Source: Candidatus Dadabacteria bacterium
GTDB taxonomy: Bacteria > Desulfobacterota_D > UBA1144 > Nemesobacterales > JAJCZQ01
Assembly: GCA_030624695.1 (NCBI GenBank)
Contig: JAUXJP010000014.1
Span: 1-10,802, forward strand
Direction of reading: 5' to 3'
DNA length: 10,802 nt
In this document: positions 1-6,514 of the stretch, one piece after another
Layout: every line of letters starts with the position of its first letter
Position numbering within the stretch: the first letter of the stretch is position 1
Position numbers and translations under genes: made by a program
Notes under the pieces: model-generated
Seen by the model: only the letters and a program-made list of their open reading frames with translations
What the model was told of the DNA's origin: nothing
Database searches by the model: none

Positions 1-530
1 AACACGGGGAATGTCATCATTATCTCAAACAGTCTTGATATTATAAAATCTATAGTACCCCCGTAATATCCCGCAATTGCTCCAAGAATTATTCCTATTA
101 TTGCTGATATACCAACGGCAATAAACCCTATGGATAATGATATTCTTGCACCATAAACCATCCTGCTAAGGACATCCCGTCCCCTGTCGTCTGTACCAAA
201 CAAATGCTGGCCTGAGGGAGGTTCCAATATTGCATGGAGGTCATTTTCAGTCGGGCTGTATTTAATCAGTGGAAAAACAGCAAAACCATATTCTTTTTTG
301 TTATAAATTCTTTTATAGTCGGTACCCGTAAACTCCGGATAGTTAAATGTTGCCGGGAAATATATTTTACCATTGTCCACAAGAACTATCGGCTTATTGC
401 CTGCAATATAACTCTGGAACAAAGCAATGAAAGCAAGAAGCAGAATAAGAAGCAATGAAACATACGCCATCTTATCCTTCTTGAATTCAATCCATACGGA
501 TTTCCAGTAACTTATACTTTCGTTTTGCAT
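1..530 (-). CDS. Peptide/nickel-type ABC transporter permease, DppC/OppC family (partial, C-terminus beyond left edge)
   Basis: Second inner-membrane permease of an oligopeptide-class ABC importer, pairing with the adjacent DppB-like subunit to form the translocation pore. The visible 176 codons give a short cytoplasmic N-terminus, a first membrane segment around residues 21-38, and a long periplasmic insert. Then comes the family hallmark GTDDRGRD (residues 112-119), followed by the start of the transmembrane core (MVYGARISLSIGF, then a hydrophobic helix and AGYYGG). The gene begins with ATG at 530-528, one base after the TGA of the upstream permease gene, so the two are translationally coupled. 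The long insert between TM1 and GTDDRGRD resembles the YejE/OppC subgroup more than the shortest DppC proteins, but the substrate cannot be read from this. The C-terminal half with the EAA loop lies outside the window. The family call is firm; the substrate is unknown. Confidence 0.9.
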   Translation of the reverse strand, partial: MQNESISYWKSVWIEFKKDKMAYVSLLLILLLAFIALFQSYIAGNKPIVLVDNGKIYFPATFNYPEFTGTDYKRIYNKKEYGFAVFPLIKYSPTENDLHAILEPPSGQHLFGTDDRGRDVLSRMVYGARISLSIGFIAVGISAIIGIILGAIAGYYGGTIDFIISRLFEIMMTFPV

Positions 531-531
531 A

Positions 532-1530
532 TCAGTTTTTCTCGAAACTTATTCTTGGGTCCACTAGGACATAAGTTAAATCAGATATTAAGATTCCTAT
601 CAAAGTTAAAAATGCTGTGATAGTAGTAATTGCCATTATTAATGGATAATCCCTTGAGAGTATTGCTTCAAAACCCAGTTGTCCAATACCCGGGATTGAG
701 AAAATAGTCTCTATTATCACACTTCCCCCGATAAGGGCCGGAAGAATTGCCCCTAGTATTGTAATTATCGGGATTAATGAATTTCTAAGGGCATGCTTAA
801 ATAGGACTGTCCTTTCATCAAGGCCCTTGCCCCTCGCTGTTCTGATATAATCCTCTCTGAGTACTTCAAGAAGACTGCCCTTTTGAAACCTCGAAAGTGA
901 TGCAAGGCCCGCATAAGTGAGGCAAAAAACTGGTAGAGTTATGTGCCATAAAAAATCGAGAACTTTACCCCCGAAGCTGTAATTATCTGCACCCTGTGAG
1001 AATATTCCGTATACAGGAAATACGTTCCAGAATTCACCTCCCCCTAGAAAAAATATTAAGATCATAGCCATCCAGAAACTCGGTATGGAATATAGTATAA
1101 AAAGAAAAAAGGTAGATATTCTTTCCTTAAAGGTCTTCTGCCGTACAGCGGAATAGACTCCGATGGGTATGGAAATCGAGTATATGAAAAAAATCGACAA
1201 TACATTAAGTATAATTGTAATAGGTAGCCTTTCCTTAATCTTGTCGATTACGGGGCGGTGGTCCTTGTAGGAATCGCCGAAGTTTAAGGTTACGATCTGC
1301 TTCAACCAGATCAAATACCGTGTGTGTATCGGTTTATCAAGTCCATACAGTTTTTTTGTTTGTTCTATTATGTCCTTTGTTATTGCTTCGGCTTTTACAC
1401 TTTCATCAAAACCTAATTTCTGCTGAACAGGATTTCCGGGAGCAAGCTGAATTATAGAAAAAGTTATAATAGAAATTCCAAGCATTGTTGGAATTATTAA
1501 AAGGAAACGTTTAATTAAATAATCTTTCAT
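532..1530 (-). CDS. Peptide/nickel-type ABC transporter permease, DppB/OppB family
   Basis: First inner-membrane permease of the peptide/nickel-class ABC importer. At 332 aa it is full length for the family. The N-terminus (KRFLLIIPTMLGISIITF, then APGNP near residues 30-34) is the typical first helix and loop of DppB/OppB. Further hydrophobic segments lie around 105-127, 140-162, 197-213, 250-275 and 297-325. The cytoplasmic EAA loop that contacts the ATPases is clear at about 228-253 (DYIRTARGKGL ... HALRNSLIPI). The start is ATG at 1530-1528 with no obvious Shine-Dalgarno sequence. It lies 47 nt downstream of the binding-protein gene and 1 nt upstream of the second permease, an operon order (binding protein, B, C) normal for this family. 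The ATPase genes are probably beyond the left edge or elsewhere. Substrate (di/oligopeptide, nickel or other) is not determined. Confidence 0.95.
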   Translation of the reverse strand: MKDYLIKRFLLIIPTMLGISIITFSIIQLAPGNPVQQKLGFDESVKAEAITKDIIEQTKKLYGLDKPIHTRYLIWLKQIVTLNFGDSYKDHRPVIDKIKERLPITIILNVLSIFFIYSISIPIGVYSAVRQKTFKERISTFFLFILYSIPSFWMAMILIFFLGGGEFWNVFPVYGIFSQGADNYSFGGKVLDFLWHITLPVFCLTYAGLASLSRFQKGSLLEVLREDYIRTARGKGLDERTVLFKHALRNSLIPIITILGAILPALIGGSVIIETIFSIPGIGQLGFEAILSRDYPLIMAITTITAFLTLIGILISDLTYVLVDPRISFEKN

Positions 1531-1577
1531 CGTTTAAAAATTTTATTTTTACTCTAATGAAAATTAAGATTGATAAT

Positions 1578-3218
1578 TTAGTTTAATCCATATTTTTGAT
1601 AAGATTCTGGAACATACCATTCAAGAGGATTTAAACCTAGAGGATAAACAACAACATCCATAAATCTGTTGCTTACAGCAACCGTTGACATACGGCAAAA
1701 TAAGAATGTATATGGTTGTTCTTCATGCACAATATTTGCAAATTCTTGATAATATTTTATTCTATCTTTACGGTTAAATTCTTTTCTAGCTTCTGTAATA
1801 AGTTTCTCGGCTTTCTTATTATCAAAACCAACAAAATTATGACCTGTCTCCATCTGAGTAGAACTCCAGATCTGATATGGGTCAGATTCAACTCCCATAC
1901 TCCATCCCAAGGTAACAGCATCAAATTTCCGCTCATTTAATCTTGTGGTAAATACAGCCCACTCGGTCTTTCTTATATTCATAATTATGCCTTGATTATC
2001 AAGTTCTTCTTTTAATATAGTTGCTATTTTTTCACTGGTATCCGAACCGCTCGGGAGTAGTAATTCAAATTCAAACTTTACTCCGTCCTTATCCCTAATT
2101 CCGTCATTATTGTGGTCTATCCACCCGGCTTTTTTTAAAAGCTCCTTAGCGGTTTCAGGGCTGTAATCAAGAGGCTTAATTGATTTGTCGTATTCCGGGC
2201 TGTTTATATAAAATGGATTTGTAACAATAACACCCAATTCAAGAAGTATTTTATTTAGTATTAGTTCTCTGTTTAATAGGTGAGTCATTGCAGTTCTTAC
2301 TCTTTTATCACTAAAGTAAGGTTTATTTTGATTCCAACCAATAAAGCTGTAATTTGGTCTAAAATATTTATGTTTATTAAAAGAGTCTTTAAAAACCTTA
2401 GTATTGCTCTGCCTGTCCCATTGAATAGGAGTAAGTCCTGATAGATCTAAATCACCTCTTTTTAAAACCTGAAATGCTACAGTGGGATCATTTATTATCT
2501 TGAAAACAATTCTTTCTAAATCTGGTTTTTTACCCCAGTAATCTTCGTTTTTTTTAATAACAATTTCTCTGCCAGTAGTCCATTTTACAAACTTGTAAGG
2601 GCCGGTGCCAACTGGTTTTCTGCCGTAGGGGTTTTTATTAAAGTCACCATTTTCAAAAAGATGTTTTGGAACAATAGGCATACCACTGCAAAATTCGAGC
2701 GCAAGAAAATACGGCCTTGCATAAGTAAATTCCACTTCATAATCACCAATGGCATTTACACTTAGTATTTCCTGGTAATAACTCCTAAGATGTGGTGCAT
2801 CCACCTTTGGGTCCATTATTGTATTATATGAAAATACAACGTCTGCAGAGGTGAAAGGCATACCGTCATGCCATTTTACATCTTCTCTTAATTTAAATTT
2901 ATACTTAAGTTTATCATCCGATATTACCCATGATTCAGCTATTTGAGGAATAATTTCAAGGGTTTCATAATCTCTTTTTGCTAAACTTTCATAAATATTG
3001 TTTCCATTTATTGTCGATTCTACGGCATCACTAGCTATTATGGGGTTTAAAGTAGCAGGCTCTGAAAGGATGTGATAAATCAGCCATCCTCCTGAAACGG
3101 CTCCGGTATCTTCAACAGTACTATTTGTATTCTGGCTGGTATTTTCTGAATTACTGCACGAAATACATACAACAGATAAAAAGATTAAAAAGATCCTGCA
3201 AAAATTCAAAATAAGCAT
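1578..3218 (-). CDS. Extracellular solute-binding lipoprotein, family 5 (oligopeptide/DppA-OppA-like)
   Basis: Substrate-capturing component of the peptide-class ABC importer whose permeases follow directly. The 546 aa match the usual size of SBP family 5. The N-terminus is a lipoprotein signal: a hydrophobic stretch (residues 8-20) ending in CISC, with Cys21 the probable lipidation site. The residue at -3 is Cys rather than the usual Leu/Val, a slightly atypical lipobox. The family pattern is clear: PQIAESW...KFKLREDVKWHDG with FTSADVVFSY (about residues 90-130), a GTGPYKF segment near 205, and DHNNDGIRDKDG near 370. The start at 3218 has only a weak purine stretch (GTGAGA) upstream. The gene lies 25 nt after the slipin gene and 47 nt before dppB-like, so it is probably part of the same transcript. 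Its bases look more AT-rich than the oxidoreductase genes to the right. The ligand is unknown. Confidence 0.93.
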   Translation of the reverse strand: MLILNFCRIFLIFLSVVCISCSNSENTSQNTNSTVEDTGAVSGGWLIYHILSEPATLNPIIASDAVESTINGNNIYESLAKRDYETLEIIPQIAESWVISDDKLKYKFKLREDVKWHDGMPFTSADVVFSYNTIMDPKVDAPHLRSYYQEILSVNAIGDYEVEFTYARPYFLALEFCSGMPIVPKHLFENGDFNKNPYGRKPVGTGPYKFVKWTTGREIVIKKNEDYWGKKPDLERIVFKIINDPTVAFQVLKRGDLDLSGLTPIQWDRQSNTKVFKDSFNKHKYFRPNYSFIGWNQNKPYFSDKRVRTAMTHLLNRELILNKILLELGVIVTNPFYINSPEYDKSIKPLDYSPETAKELLKKAGWIDHNNDGIRDKDGVKFEFELLLPSGSDTSEKIATILKEELDNQGIIMNIRKTEWAVFTTRLNERKFDAVTLGWSMGVESDPYQIWSSTQMETGHNFVGFDNKKAEKLITEARKEFNRKDRIKYYQEFANIVHEEQPYTFLFCRMSTVAVSNRFMDVVVYPLGLNPLEWYVPESYQKYGLN

Positions 3219-3243
3219 TCTGGTCTCACTTTAAAAAAATAAA

Positions 3244-4005
3244 TTATGAACTGCTGTCGCGTTTATATTTTTCTATAAACGGAGTTAAAATTTCAATTGG
3301 CAGAGGCAGTATTATCGTAGAACTTTTTTCTGAAGACATCGCAAGCATAGTCTGCAGATACCTGAGCTGAAGCGCCATAGGGTTTTTCGACAGTATGTCT
3401 GAAGCTTCGGAAAGCTTAGTTGAAGCCTGGAATTCACCTTCAGCAGCAATAACCTTTGCCCTTCTCTCTCTTTCAGCTTCGGCCTGACGTGCCATTGCCC
3501 TCTGCATATCCTGCGGCAGGTCGACATATTTCACTTCTACAAGTGTTACTTTAATTCCCCATGCATCGGTCTGCCTATCAAGAACATCCTGGAGTTTTAA
3601 GTTTAGCTTTTCCCTTTCCGCTAATAAATCATCAAGTTCTACCTGGCCAAGTACACTCCTGAGCGTGGTCTGGGCCAACTGTGATGTTGCATAGAGATAG
3701 TTCTCAACCTGGATTATTGCTTTTTCCGGCTCGACCACCTTAAAATAAACTACGGCGTTTACTTTAAGAGAAACATTGTCTTTTGTTATAACATCCTGTG
3801 GCGGTACGTCCATTGTAATAACCCGCAGGCTGATTTTAATCATCTTGTCAATACCCGGAATAATCCATTTAAACCCCGGCCCCTTGGTTCCTGAAAGCCT
3901 TCCAAGCCGGAATATAACACCTCTTTCATATTCATAAAGGATTTTTACACCCGAAAAAATAATTAAGCCAACAATAACTATAACAACTATTAAAGGAGTA
4001 CTCAT
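3244..4005 (-). CDS. Slipin, SPFH/band 7 domain membrane protein (stomatin-like)
   Basis: Membrane-anchored scaffold protein of the stomatin/slipin group, which forms oligomers in lipid microdomains and is functionally tied to NfeD proteases. One N-terminal membrane segment (residues 4-22) is followed by the band 7 domain: EYERGVIFRLGR (about 27-38), PGFKWIIPGID, then VPPQDVITKDNVSLKVNAVVYFKV. Next are the TTLRSVLGQVELDDLLAER motif and the charged helical stretch RQAEAERERRAKVIAAEGE, as in bacterial and archaeal slipins. A hydrophobic C-terminal segment (STIILPLPIEIL) follows and may promote oligomerisation. The 253 aa are normal for the family. The ATG at 4005-4003 is backed by a strong Shine-Dalgarno sequence (GGAGG, 6 nt away). 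The gene begins 15 nt after the nfeD stop, the conserved slipin-nfeD arrangement. PH1511, the archaeal homologue, is known to be cut by its partner PH1510. Confidence in the family is very high. Confidence 0.95.
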   Translation of the reverse strand: MSTPLIVVIVIVGLIIFSGVKILYEYERGVIFRLGRLSGTKGPGFKWIIPGIDKMIKISLRVITMDVPPQDVITKDNVSLKVNAVVYFKVVEPEKAIIQVENYLYATSQLAQTTLRSVLGQVELDDLLAEREKLNLKLQDVLDRQTDAWGIKVTLVEVKYVDLPQDMQRAMARQAEAERERRAKVIAAEGEFQASTKLSEASDILSKNPMALQLRYLQTMLAMSSEKSSTIILPLPIEILTPFIEKYKRDSSS

Positions 4006-4011
4006 GATAAA

Positions 4012-4016
4012 CCTCC
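4012..4016 (-). promoter_or_regulatory. Strong Shine-Dalgarno sequence of the slipin gene
   Basis: CCTCC on the plus strand reads GGAGG on the minus strand, 6 nt before the ATG at 4005. It sits in the 15-nt gap after the nfeD stop codon. It fixes the slipin start and shows that the organism uses Shine-Dalgarno pairing for at least some genes. Confidence 0.8.
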
Positions 4017-4020
4017 GAAA

Positions 4021-4989
4021 TCAATTTTTAGATACTTTGATATTTAAACTTCCCGTAGTTTCCGTAACTTTAACTGAATCGCCTGCTTGAAGCGTATCAT
4101 CGCTATAAGCGTTCCAGTATTCCCCGTTTATAAAAATCTTGCCATTTGTACCTTCCCATAATACAACTTCTCCCTGCTCACCATCCATACCCTCAAATCC
4201 ACTCATTGTAGAAAGATTTAAAGTTCGGGATACAGAGTAAACAACATACAGAAAAAATATGCCGAGAGTTGCAGAAGTTGCAATAATTACCGCGTACCCA
4301 ACTTTTATATCTGATTCGCTTGTATCAAATAACAATATTGCTCCAAAAATAAAACTAATTAATCCGGCAAGACTCAGCAATCCATAGCTGGTAACATAGA
4401 CCTCGGCGACGAATAGCGCGAGTCCGACAAAAACAAGTGCCAATCCACCGTAATTAAAAGGGAGAATCTGGAGTGATACAAAACCTATAAGGAGTGAAAT
4501 AATTCCTGCTACGCCCGGGAAAATAGTGCCGGGATTGTAAAATTCAATTAAAATTCCAAGTGAACCAAGAGATAGAAGTAAAAATGCAATGTCAGGTGTG
4601 CTTAGGATATTTACGATTTTTTGCTTAAGGCTCATTTCAAGGAAATTCTGTTTTGCCCCAGAAGTATTTAATACAAGCTGCTTTTCATTAACCTTTATTT
4701 TTTTCCCATGTATCGAATTAAGAAGTGATGGAACATTAGGTGATATTACATCTATTACATTTAATTTTAGCGCTTCACTTGCTGTAATTGAGTCGCTGTT
4801 TTTAACTGCCTGTTCGGCCCATTCAATATTTCTCCCCCTTTCCTCTGCTATACTTTGCAAAAAAGAAATTGCATAATTTTCAATTTTTTCACCCCATGAT
4901 ATCACTATTTTCTTTTTCTTCCTTTTCACTAGTTTCATTCTTTTTTTCAAAGGGATTAGTGCTTTTCTTTGGTTTTGTATTTTTCCCAC
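4021..4989 (-). CDS. NfeD membrane-bound serine protease, C-terminal part (separated by a frameshift)
   Basis: C-terminal portion of an NfeD-type (PH1510-like, ClpP-class) membrane protease. Meaningful sequence starts at about 4893, with GEKIENYAISFLQSIAE then ERGRN and ASEALKLNVIDVI. This is the second half of the ClpP-like domain and includes the predicted catalytic Lys (the K of GEKIENYA). About five membrane segments follow (IAFLLLSLGSLGILIEF through GIFFLYVVYSVS). Last comes a soluble OB-fold-like NfeD tail (GEQGEVVLWEGTNGKIFINGEYW ... GDSVKV). The first 32 residues, from the ATG at 4989, are a Lys-rich out-of-frame reading of the upstream linker and are unlikely to be a real start. Removing one G at 4892-4895 joins this frame to the N-terminal part and gives one 458-residue protein (5398-4021), normal for long NfeD. 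Expression alone would give no complete active site. Confidence 0.85.
   Translation of the reverse strand: MGKIQNQRKALIPLKKRMKLVKRKKKKIVISWGEKIENYAISFLQSIAEERGRNIEWAEQAVKNSDSITASEALKLNVIDVISPNVPSLLNSIHGKKIKVNEKQLVLNTSGAKQNFLEMSLKQKIVNILSTPDIAFLLLSLGSLGILIEFYNPGTIFPGVAGIISLLIGFVSLQILPFNYGGLALVFVGLALFVAEVYVTSYGLLSLAGLISFIFGAILLFDTSESDIKVGYAVIIATSATLGIFFLYVVYSVSRTLNLSTMSGFEGMDGEQGEVVLWEGTNGKIFINGEYWNAYSDDTLQAGDSVKVTETTGSLNIKVSKN
4889..4898 (-). other. +1 frameshift site in nfeD (GGGG run before TGA)
   Basis: On the minus strand the N-terminal frame reads ATC ATG GGG TGA. Skipping one G gives ATG GGT GAA AAA ATT GAA, which restores the conserved NfeD sequence (I-M-G-E-K-I-E-N-Y). The combined reading frame from 5398 to 4021 is then exactly 458 codons plus stop. 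The shift lies between predicted Ser108 and predicted Lys171 of the catalytic dyad. A GGG codon followed by a stop, with GGU available on a +1 slip, is mechanically similar to prfB-type recoding. A one-base homopolymer error or a true mutation is at least as likely. Confidence 0.75.
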
Positions 4990-5398
4990 CTATGCTCACC
5001 GGATGTGCTGCACCTATGCTTGTACCTGGAGCCATTGCAGCAATATTACCAGCCATGGTAATAAACACTCCCGCGGATGTTGCACTGGAGCCCTTTGGGT
5101 ATACATAGACAATTACGGGAATTTCTGAGTTAAGAAGTAGTTTGACAATATCTTTTGTTGAATTAAGAAGTCCGCCCGGTGTATCAAGCAATATAAGAAG
5201 AGCCTCAGAGTTCTTTTCTTCAGCTTCTTTAAGCCCTGCTTTTATATAGTCTGTGGTTGAGGGATTTATAGTTCCGTTAATTTGTATTGATGTAACGTTT
5301 TTACCTGCCTCTGCATAAGCATCAGAACATATTGTTCCGATGAAACAAAAGAAGATAATAATAATTAAATTGATAGGTGTAAAACTAATTTTTACCAT
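4889..5398 (-). CDS. NfeD membrane-bound serine protease, N-terminal part (ends at a frameshift stop)
   Basis: N-terminal part of an NfeD/PH1510-type ClpP-class protease. Residues 1-29 form a signal peptide or anchor (ISFTPINLIIIIFFCFIG then SDAYA). The protease fold follows with IQINGTINPSTTDYI, LLILLDTPGG (67-76), and SSATSAGVFITMAG containing the predicted nucleophile Ser108. Then come MAPGTSIGAAHPVSIGG and a Lys/Glu-rich linker. The frame hits TGA at 4891-4889, one codon after ATG GGG, just before the predicted catalytic Lys, which is encoded in the +1 frame. I chose the ATG at 5398, which places the hydrophobic signal at the N-terminus. An in-frame TTG at 5443 would add 15 polar residues that do not look like a leader. 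No Shine-Dalgarno sequence is visible. Directly followed by slipin, its usual partner. Either a disrupted gene, a base-call error, or a recoded gene. Confidence 0.85.
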   Translation of the reverse strand: MVKISFTPINLIIIIFFCFIGTICSDAYAEAGKNVTSIQINGTINPSTTDYIKAGLKEAEEKNSEALLILLDTPGGLLNSTKDIVKLLLNSEIPVIVYVYPKGSSATSAGVFITMAGNIAAMAPGTSIGAAHPVSIGGKNTKPKKSTNPFEKKNETSEKEEKENSDIMG

Positions 5399-5414
5399 AA
5401 TATGGATGGTAATA

Positions 5415-5443
5415 ATTGTATCTTTATGTGGATTTATAAGCAA
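5415..5443 (-). promoter_or_regulatory. Candidate promoter of the nfeD-slipin-ABC transporter operon
   Basis: On the minus strand TTGCTT (5443-5438) is followed after 17 nt by TACAAT (5420-5415), a reasonable sigma-70-like pair. Transcription would begin near 5408, only about 10 nt before the chosen ATG at 5398. That is short, but fits the lack of a Shine-Dalgarno sequence. It would also exclude the in-frame TTG at 5443 as a start. AT-rich sequence makes chance matches common. Confidence 0.3.
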
Positions 5444-5483
5444 GAATAAAGAATTAACTAATAGCTTCAGATTTTGATGACAC

Positions 5484-5511
5484 TTGAATTATAAATGTGA
5501 ATCATTATAAT
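5484..5511 (+). promoter_or_regulatory. Candidate promoter of the TPR gene, with a near-leaderless start
   Basis: TTGAAT (5484-5489) and a perfect TATAAT (5506-5511) are separated by 16 nt. Initiation about 7 nt downstream would fall at roughly 5518, only about 5 nt before the ATG at 5523. No Shine-Dalgarno sequence precedes that ATG. If correct, the TPR gene is translated from an almost leaderless mRNA. Confidence 0.4.
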
Positions 5512-5513
5512 TC
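5486..5513. repeat. Perfect 9-bp inverted repeat in the divergent intergenic region
   Basis: GAATTATAA (5486-5494) and TTATAATTC (5505-5513) are exact reverse complements separated by 10 nt. The dyad lies between divergent nfeD and TPR genes and overlaps the candidate -10 box of the latter. Its left arm also gives TATAAT on the minus strand. It could be an operator for a dimeric regulator or two divergent -10 elements; AT-rich chance is possible. Confidence 0.5.
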
Positions 5514-5522
5514 CTCATCCAA

Positions 5523-6146
5523 ATGGGCGAAAGAATTAAATACACAATAAAAGAATTAAAACAACCGGATAAATTTAGACAATTCATTTCTGACCTAGTA
5601 GATACAGCTGCAGAAAATTTCAATAAAATACTTTATGCCGTGGGCGGTATTGTTGTTTTACTCTTAGTTATTTACATGGCCTCGTCTCACCAGGAAAAGA
5701 AGGCCCAAATTGCAGGAGAAATGTTTGAAGAAGCACTGGTACAGTACAATTCGGGCAATATTCAACCAGCTCTTGAAGATTTTGCCACTTTAATTAAGGA
5801 ACACCCATCACAACAATCAGCAAAACTTGCACTCTACTACACAGGAATACTTAATTATGACTTAGGCCAGTACGAAAAGACTATCTCAACATTAAATGAA
5901 TATCTTAATGATTCTCCGGATAACCAGCTACTTGAAGACAGTGCAAATTTTACAATTGGCCTTTCTTTTTACAACCTTGAGAACTGGCAGGAATCTGAGA
6001 AATACCTTTCAAAATTACAGAACAGCGGAAGCCCTTATGAAAGGCAAGCTAATATTAATCTTGGACTAGCATATGAGAAAATGGGACAATTTGAAAAAGC
6101 CGAAGACATTTACAAAAATTTTCTCAATAATGCCACTGCTCAATAA
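5523..6146 (+). CDS. Membrane-anchored tetratricopeptide repeat protein (YfgM-like architecture)
   Basis: A 207-aa protein with a short N-terminal cytoplasmic segment (residues 1-35), one membrane helix (36-53, KILYAVGGIVVLLLVIYM), and a TPR solenoid from about 62 to the end. The repeats can be followed as MFEEALVQYNSGNIQPALEDF, ALYYTGILNYDLGQYEKTISTL, ANFTIGLSFYNLENWQESEKYL and ANINLGLAYEKMGQFEKAEDIY. One anchor plus exported TPRs resembles the YfgM/TPR_21 group, which in E. coli works beside the SecYEG translocon and periplasmic chaperones. A role in envelope protein assembly is inferred from the architecture, not shown. It is transcribed away from nfeD and appears monocistronic. The 368 nt after its stop are non-coding. 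The start at 5523 is the first ATG and gives a sensible cytoplasmic leader, although no Shine-Dalgarno sequence precedes it. Confidence 0.85.
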   Translation: MGERIKYTIKELKQPDKFRQFISDLVDTAAENFNKILYAVGGIVVLLLVIYMASSHQEKKAQIAGEMFEEALVQYNSGNIQPALEDFATLIKEHPSQQSAKLALYYTGILNYDLGQYEKTISTLNEYLNDSPDNQLLEDSANFTIGLSFYNLENWQESEKYLSKLQNSGSPYERQANINLGLAYEKMGQFEKAEDIYKNFLNNATAQ

Positions 6147-6310
6147 ACATATTACATCTTGCAGTTACATGTAACACTTAATTATCAACCTCAATACAAT
6201 ATCCTATTTTATATAATGTTATTTAACTATATAATGTATTTGTATTTTATAATATATTAACAACAATCAATATAACAATAAAAAGTAATGGTTCATCCCA
6301 TTCACTCCTA

Positions 6311-6350
6311 TAGCGGTAACCAGTGTTATTACTCTCACTGGTTACCGCTA
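6311..6350. repeat. Perfect 15-bp inverted repeat (large hairpin)
   Basis: TAGCGGTAACCAGTG (6311-6325) and CACTGGTTACCGCTA (6336-6350) are exact reverse complements around a 10-nt loop. The stem is clearly more GC-rich than its surroundings. Neither strand has a U-tract after the stem (CTTAATTTGG on plus, TAGGAGTGAA on minus), so it is not a textbook intrinsic terminator. It lies 164 nt past the TPR stop and about 80 nt before the candidate promoter of the next operon. A terminator, an RNA processing signal, a protein-binding dyad or a dispersed palindromic repeat are all possible. Confidence 0.8.
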
Positions 6351-6427
6351 CTTAATTTGGTAATATGAAAAATGGTTGTAGAATTATAAAAACAAAATAG
6401 TTCATTGGTTATAATTGTCTTTCATTG

Positions 6428-6459
6428 TTGTATTTATTACAATTTCAGTTTATATTTTG
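6428..6459 (+). promoter_or_regulatory. Candidate promoter of the FrhB-like/korAB operon
   Basis: TTGTAT (6428-6433) is followed after 17 nt by TATATT (6451-6456), giving a sigma-70-like pair. The same stretch, TTG then TATATTTTG, also comes close to the Bacteroidota -33/-7 pattern (TAnnTTTG with one extra base). Initiation would be near 6465, leaving a leader of about 50 nt before the ATG at 6515. This also argues against translation from the in-frame ATG at 6461. Confidence 0.35.
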
Positions 6460-6500
6460 ATTGCTTTTTTATTTTTCATCGTATTATTCGAATTCTAAAG

Positions 6501-6505
6501 AAGGA
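6501..6505 (+). promoter_or_regulatory. Shine-Dalgarno sequence deciding the FrhB-like gene start
   Basis: AAGGA within AAGAAGGAAA lies 9 nt before ATG 6515. The in-frame ATG at 6461 has no such site, and its 18 extra residues (MLFYFSSYYSNS...) read like translated leader sequence. Confidence 0.7.
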
Positions 6506-6514
6506 AAATATATA

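Larger units (their letters stand above)
6147..6514. other. 368-bp non-coding AT-rich intergenic region
   Basis: This lies between the TPR gene and the FrhB-like gene. The first 150 nt are very AT-rich, with two copies of ATATAATGT (6211-6219 and 6229-6237) 18 bp apart. A perfect 15-bp inverted repeat follows at 6311-6350, then a candidate promoter at 6428-6459 and the Shine-Dalgarno sequence of the next gene. I see no convincing small gene, tRNA or recognisable riboswitch. Confidence 0.6.

Noticed and set aside
234..458. Short plus-strand open frame inside the DppC-like permease gene
   Set aside because: It lies antisense to a well-supported conserved permease and its predicted protein resembles no family. 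It is a by-product of the opposite frame.
5399..5443. TTG at 5443 as the start of nfeD
   Set aside because: It would place 15 polar residues ahead of the signal peptide, and the TTG overlaps a possible -35 box. ATG 5398 gives a normal signal sequence.
6211..6237. Two ATATAATGT copies 18 bp apart, as possible iterons or binding sites
   Set aside because: Only two short AT-rich copies in very AT-rich DNA, well within chance. No other origin or plasmid feature is nearby.
6461..6514. Upstream in-frame ATG at 6461 for the FrhB-like protein
   Set aside because: It adds 18 residues with no family resemblance, has no Shine-Dalgarno sequence and lies at or before the likely transcription start. ATG 6515 has AAGGA at good distance.
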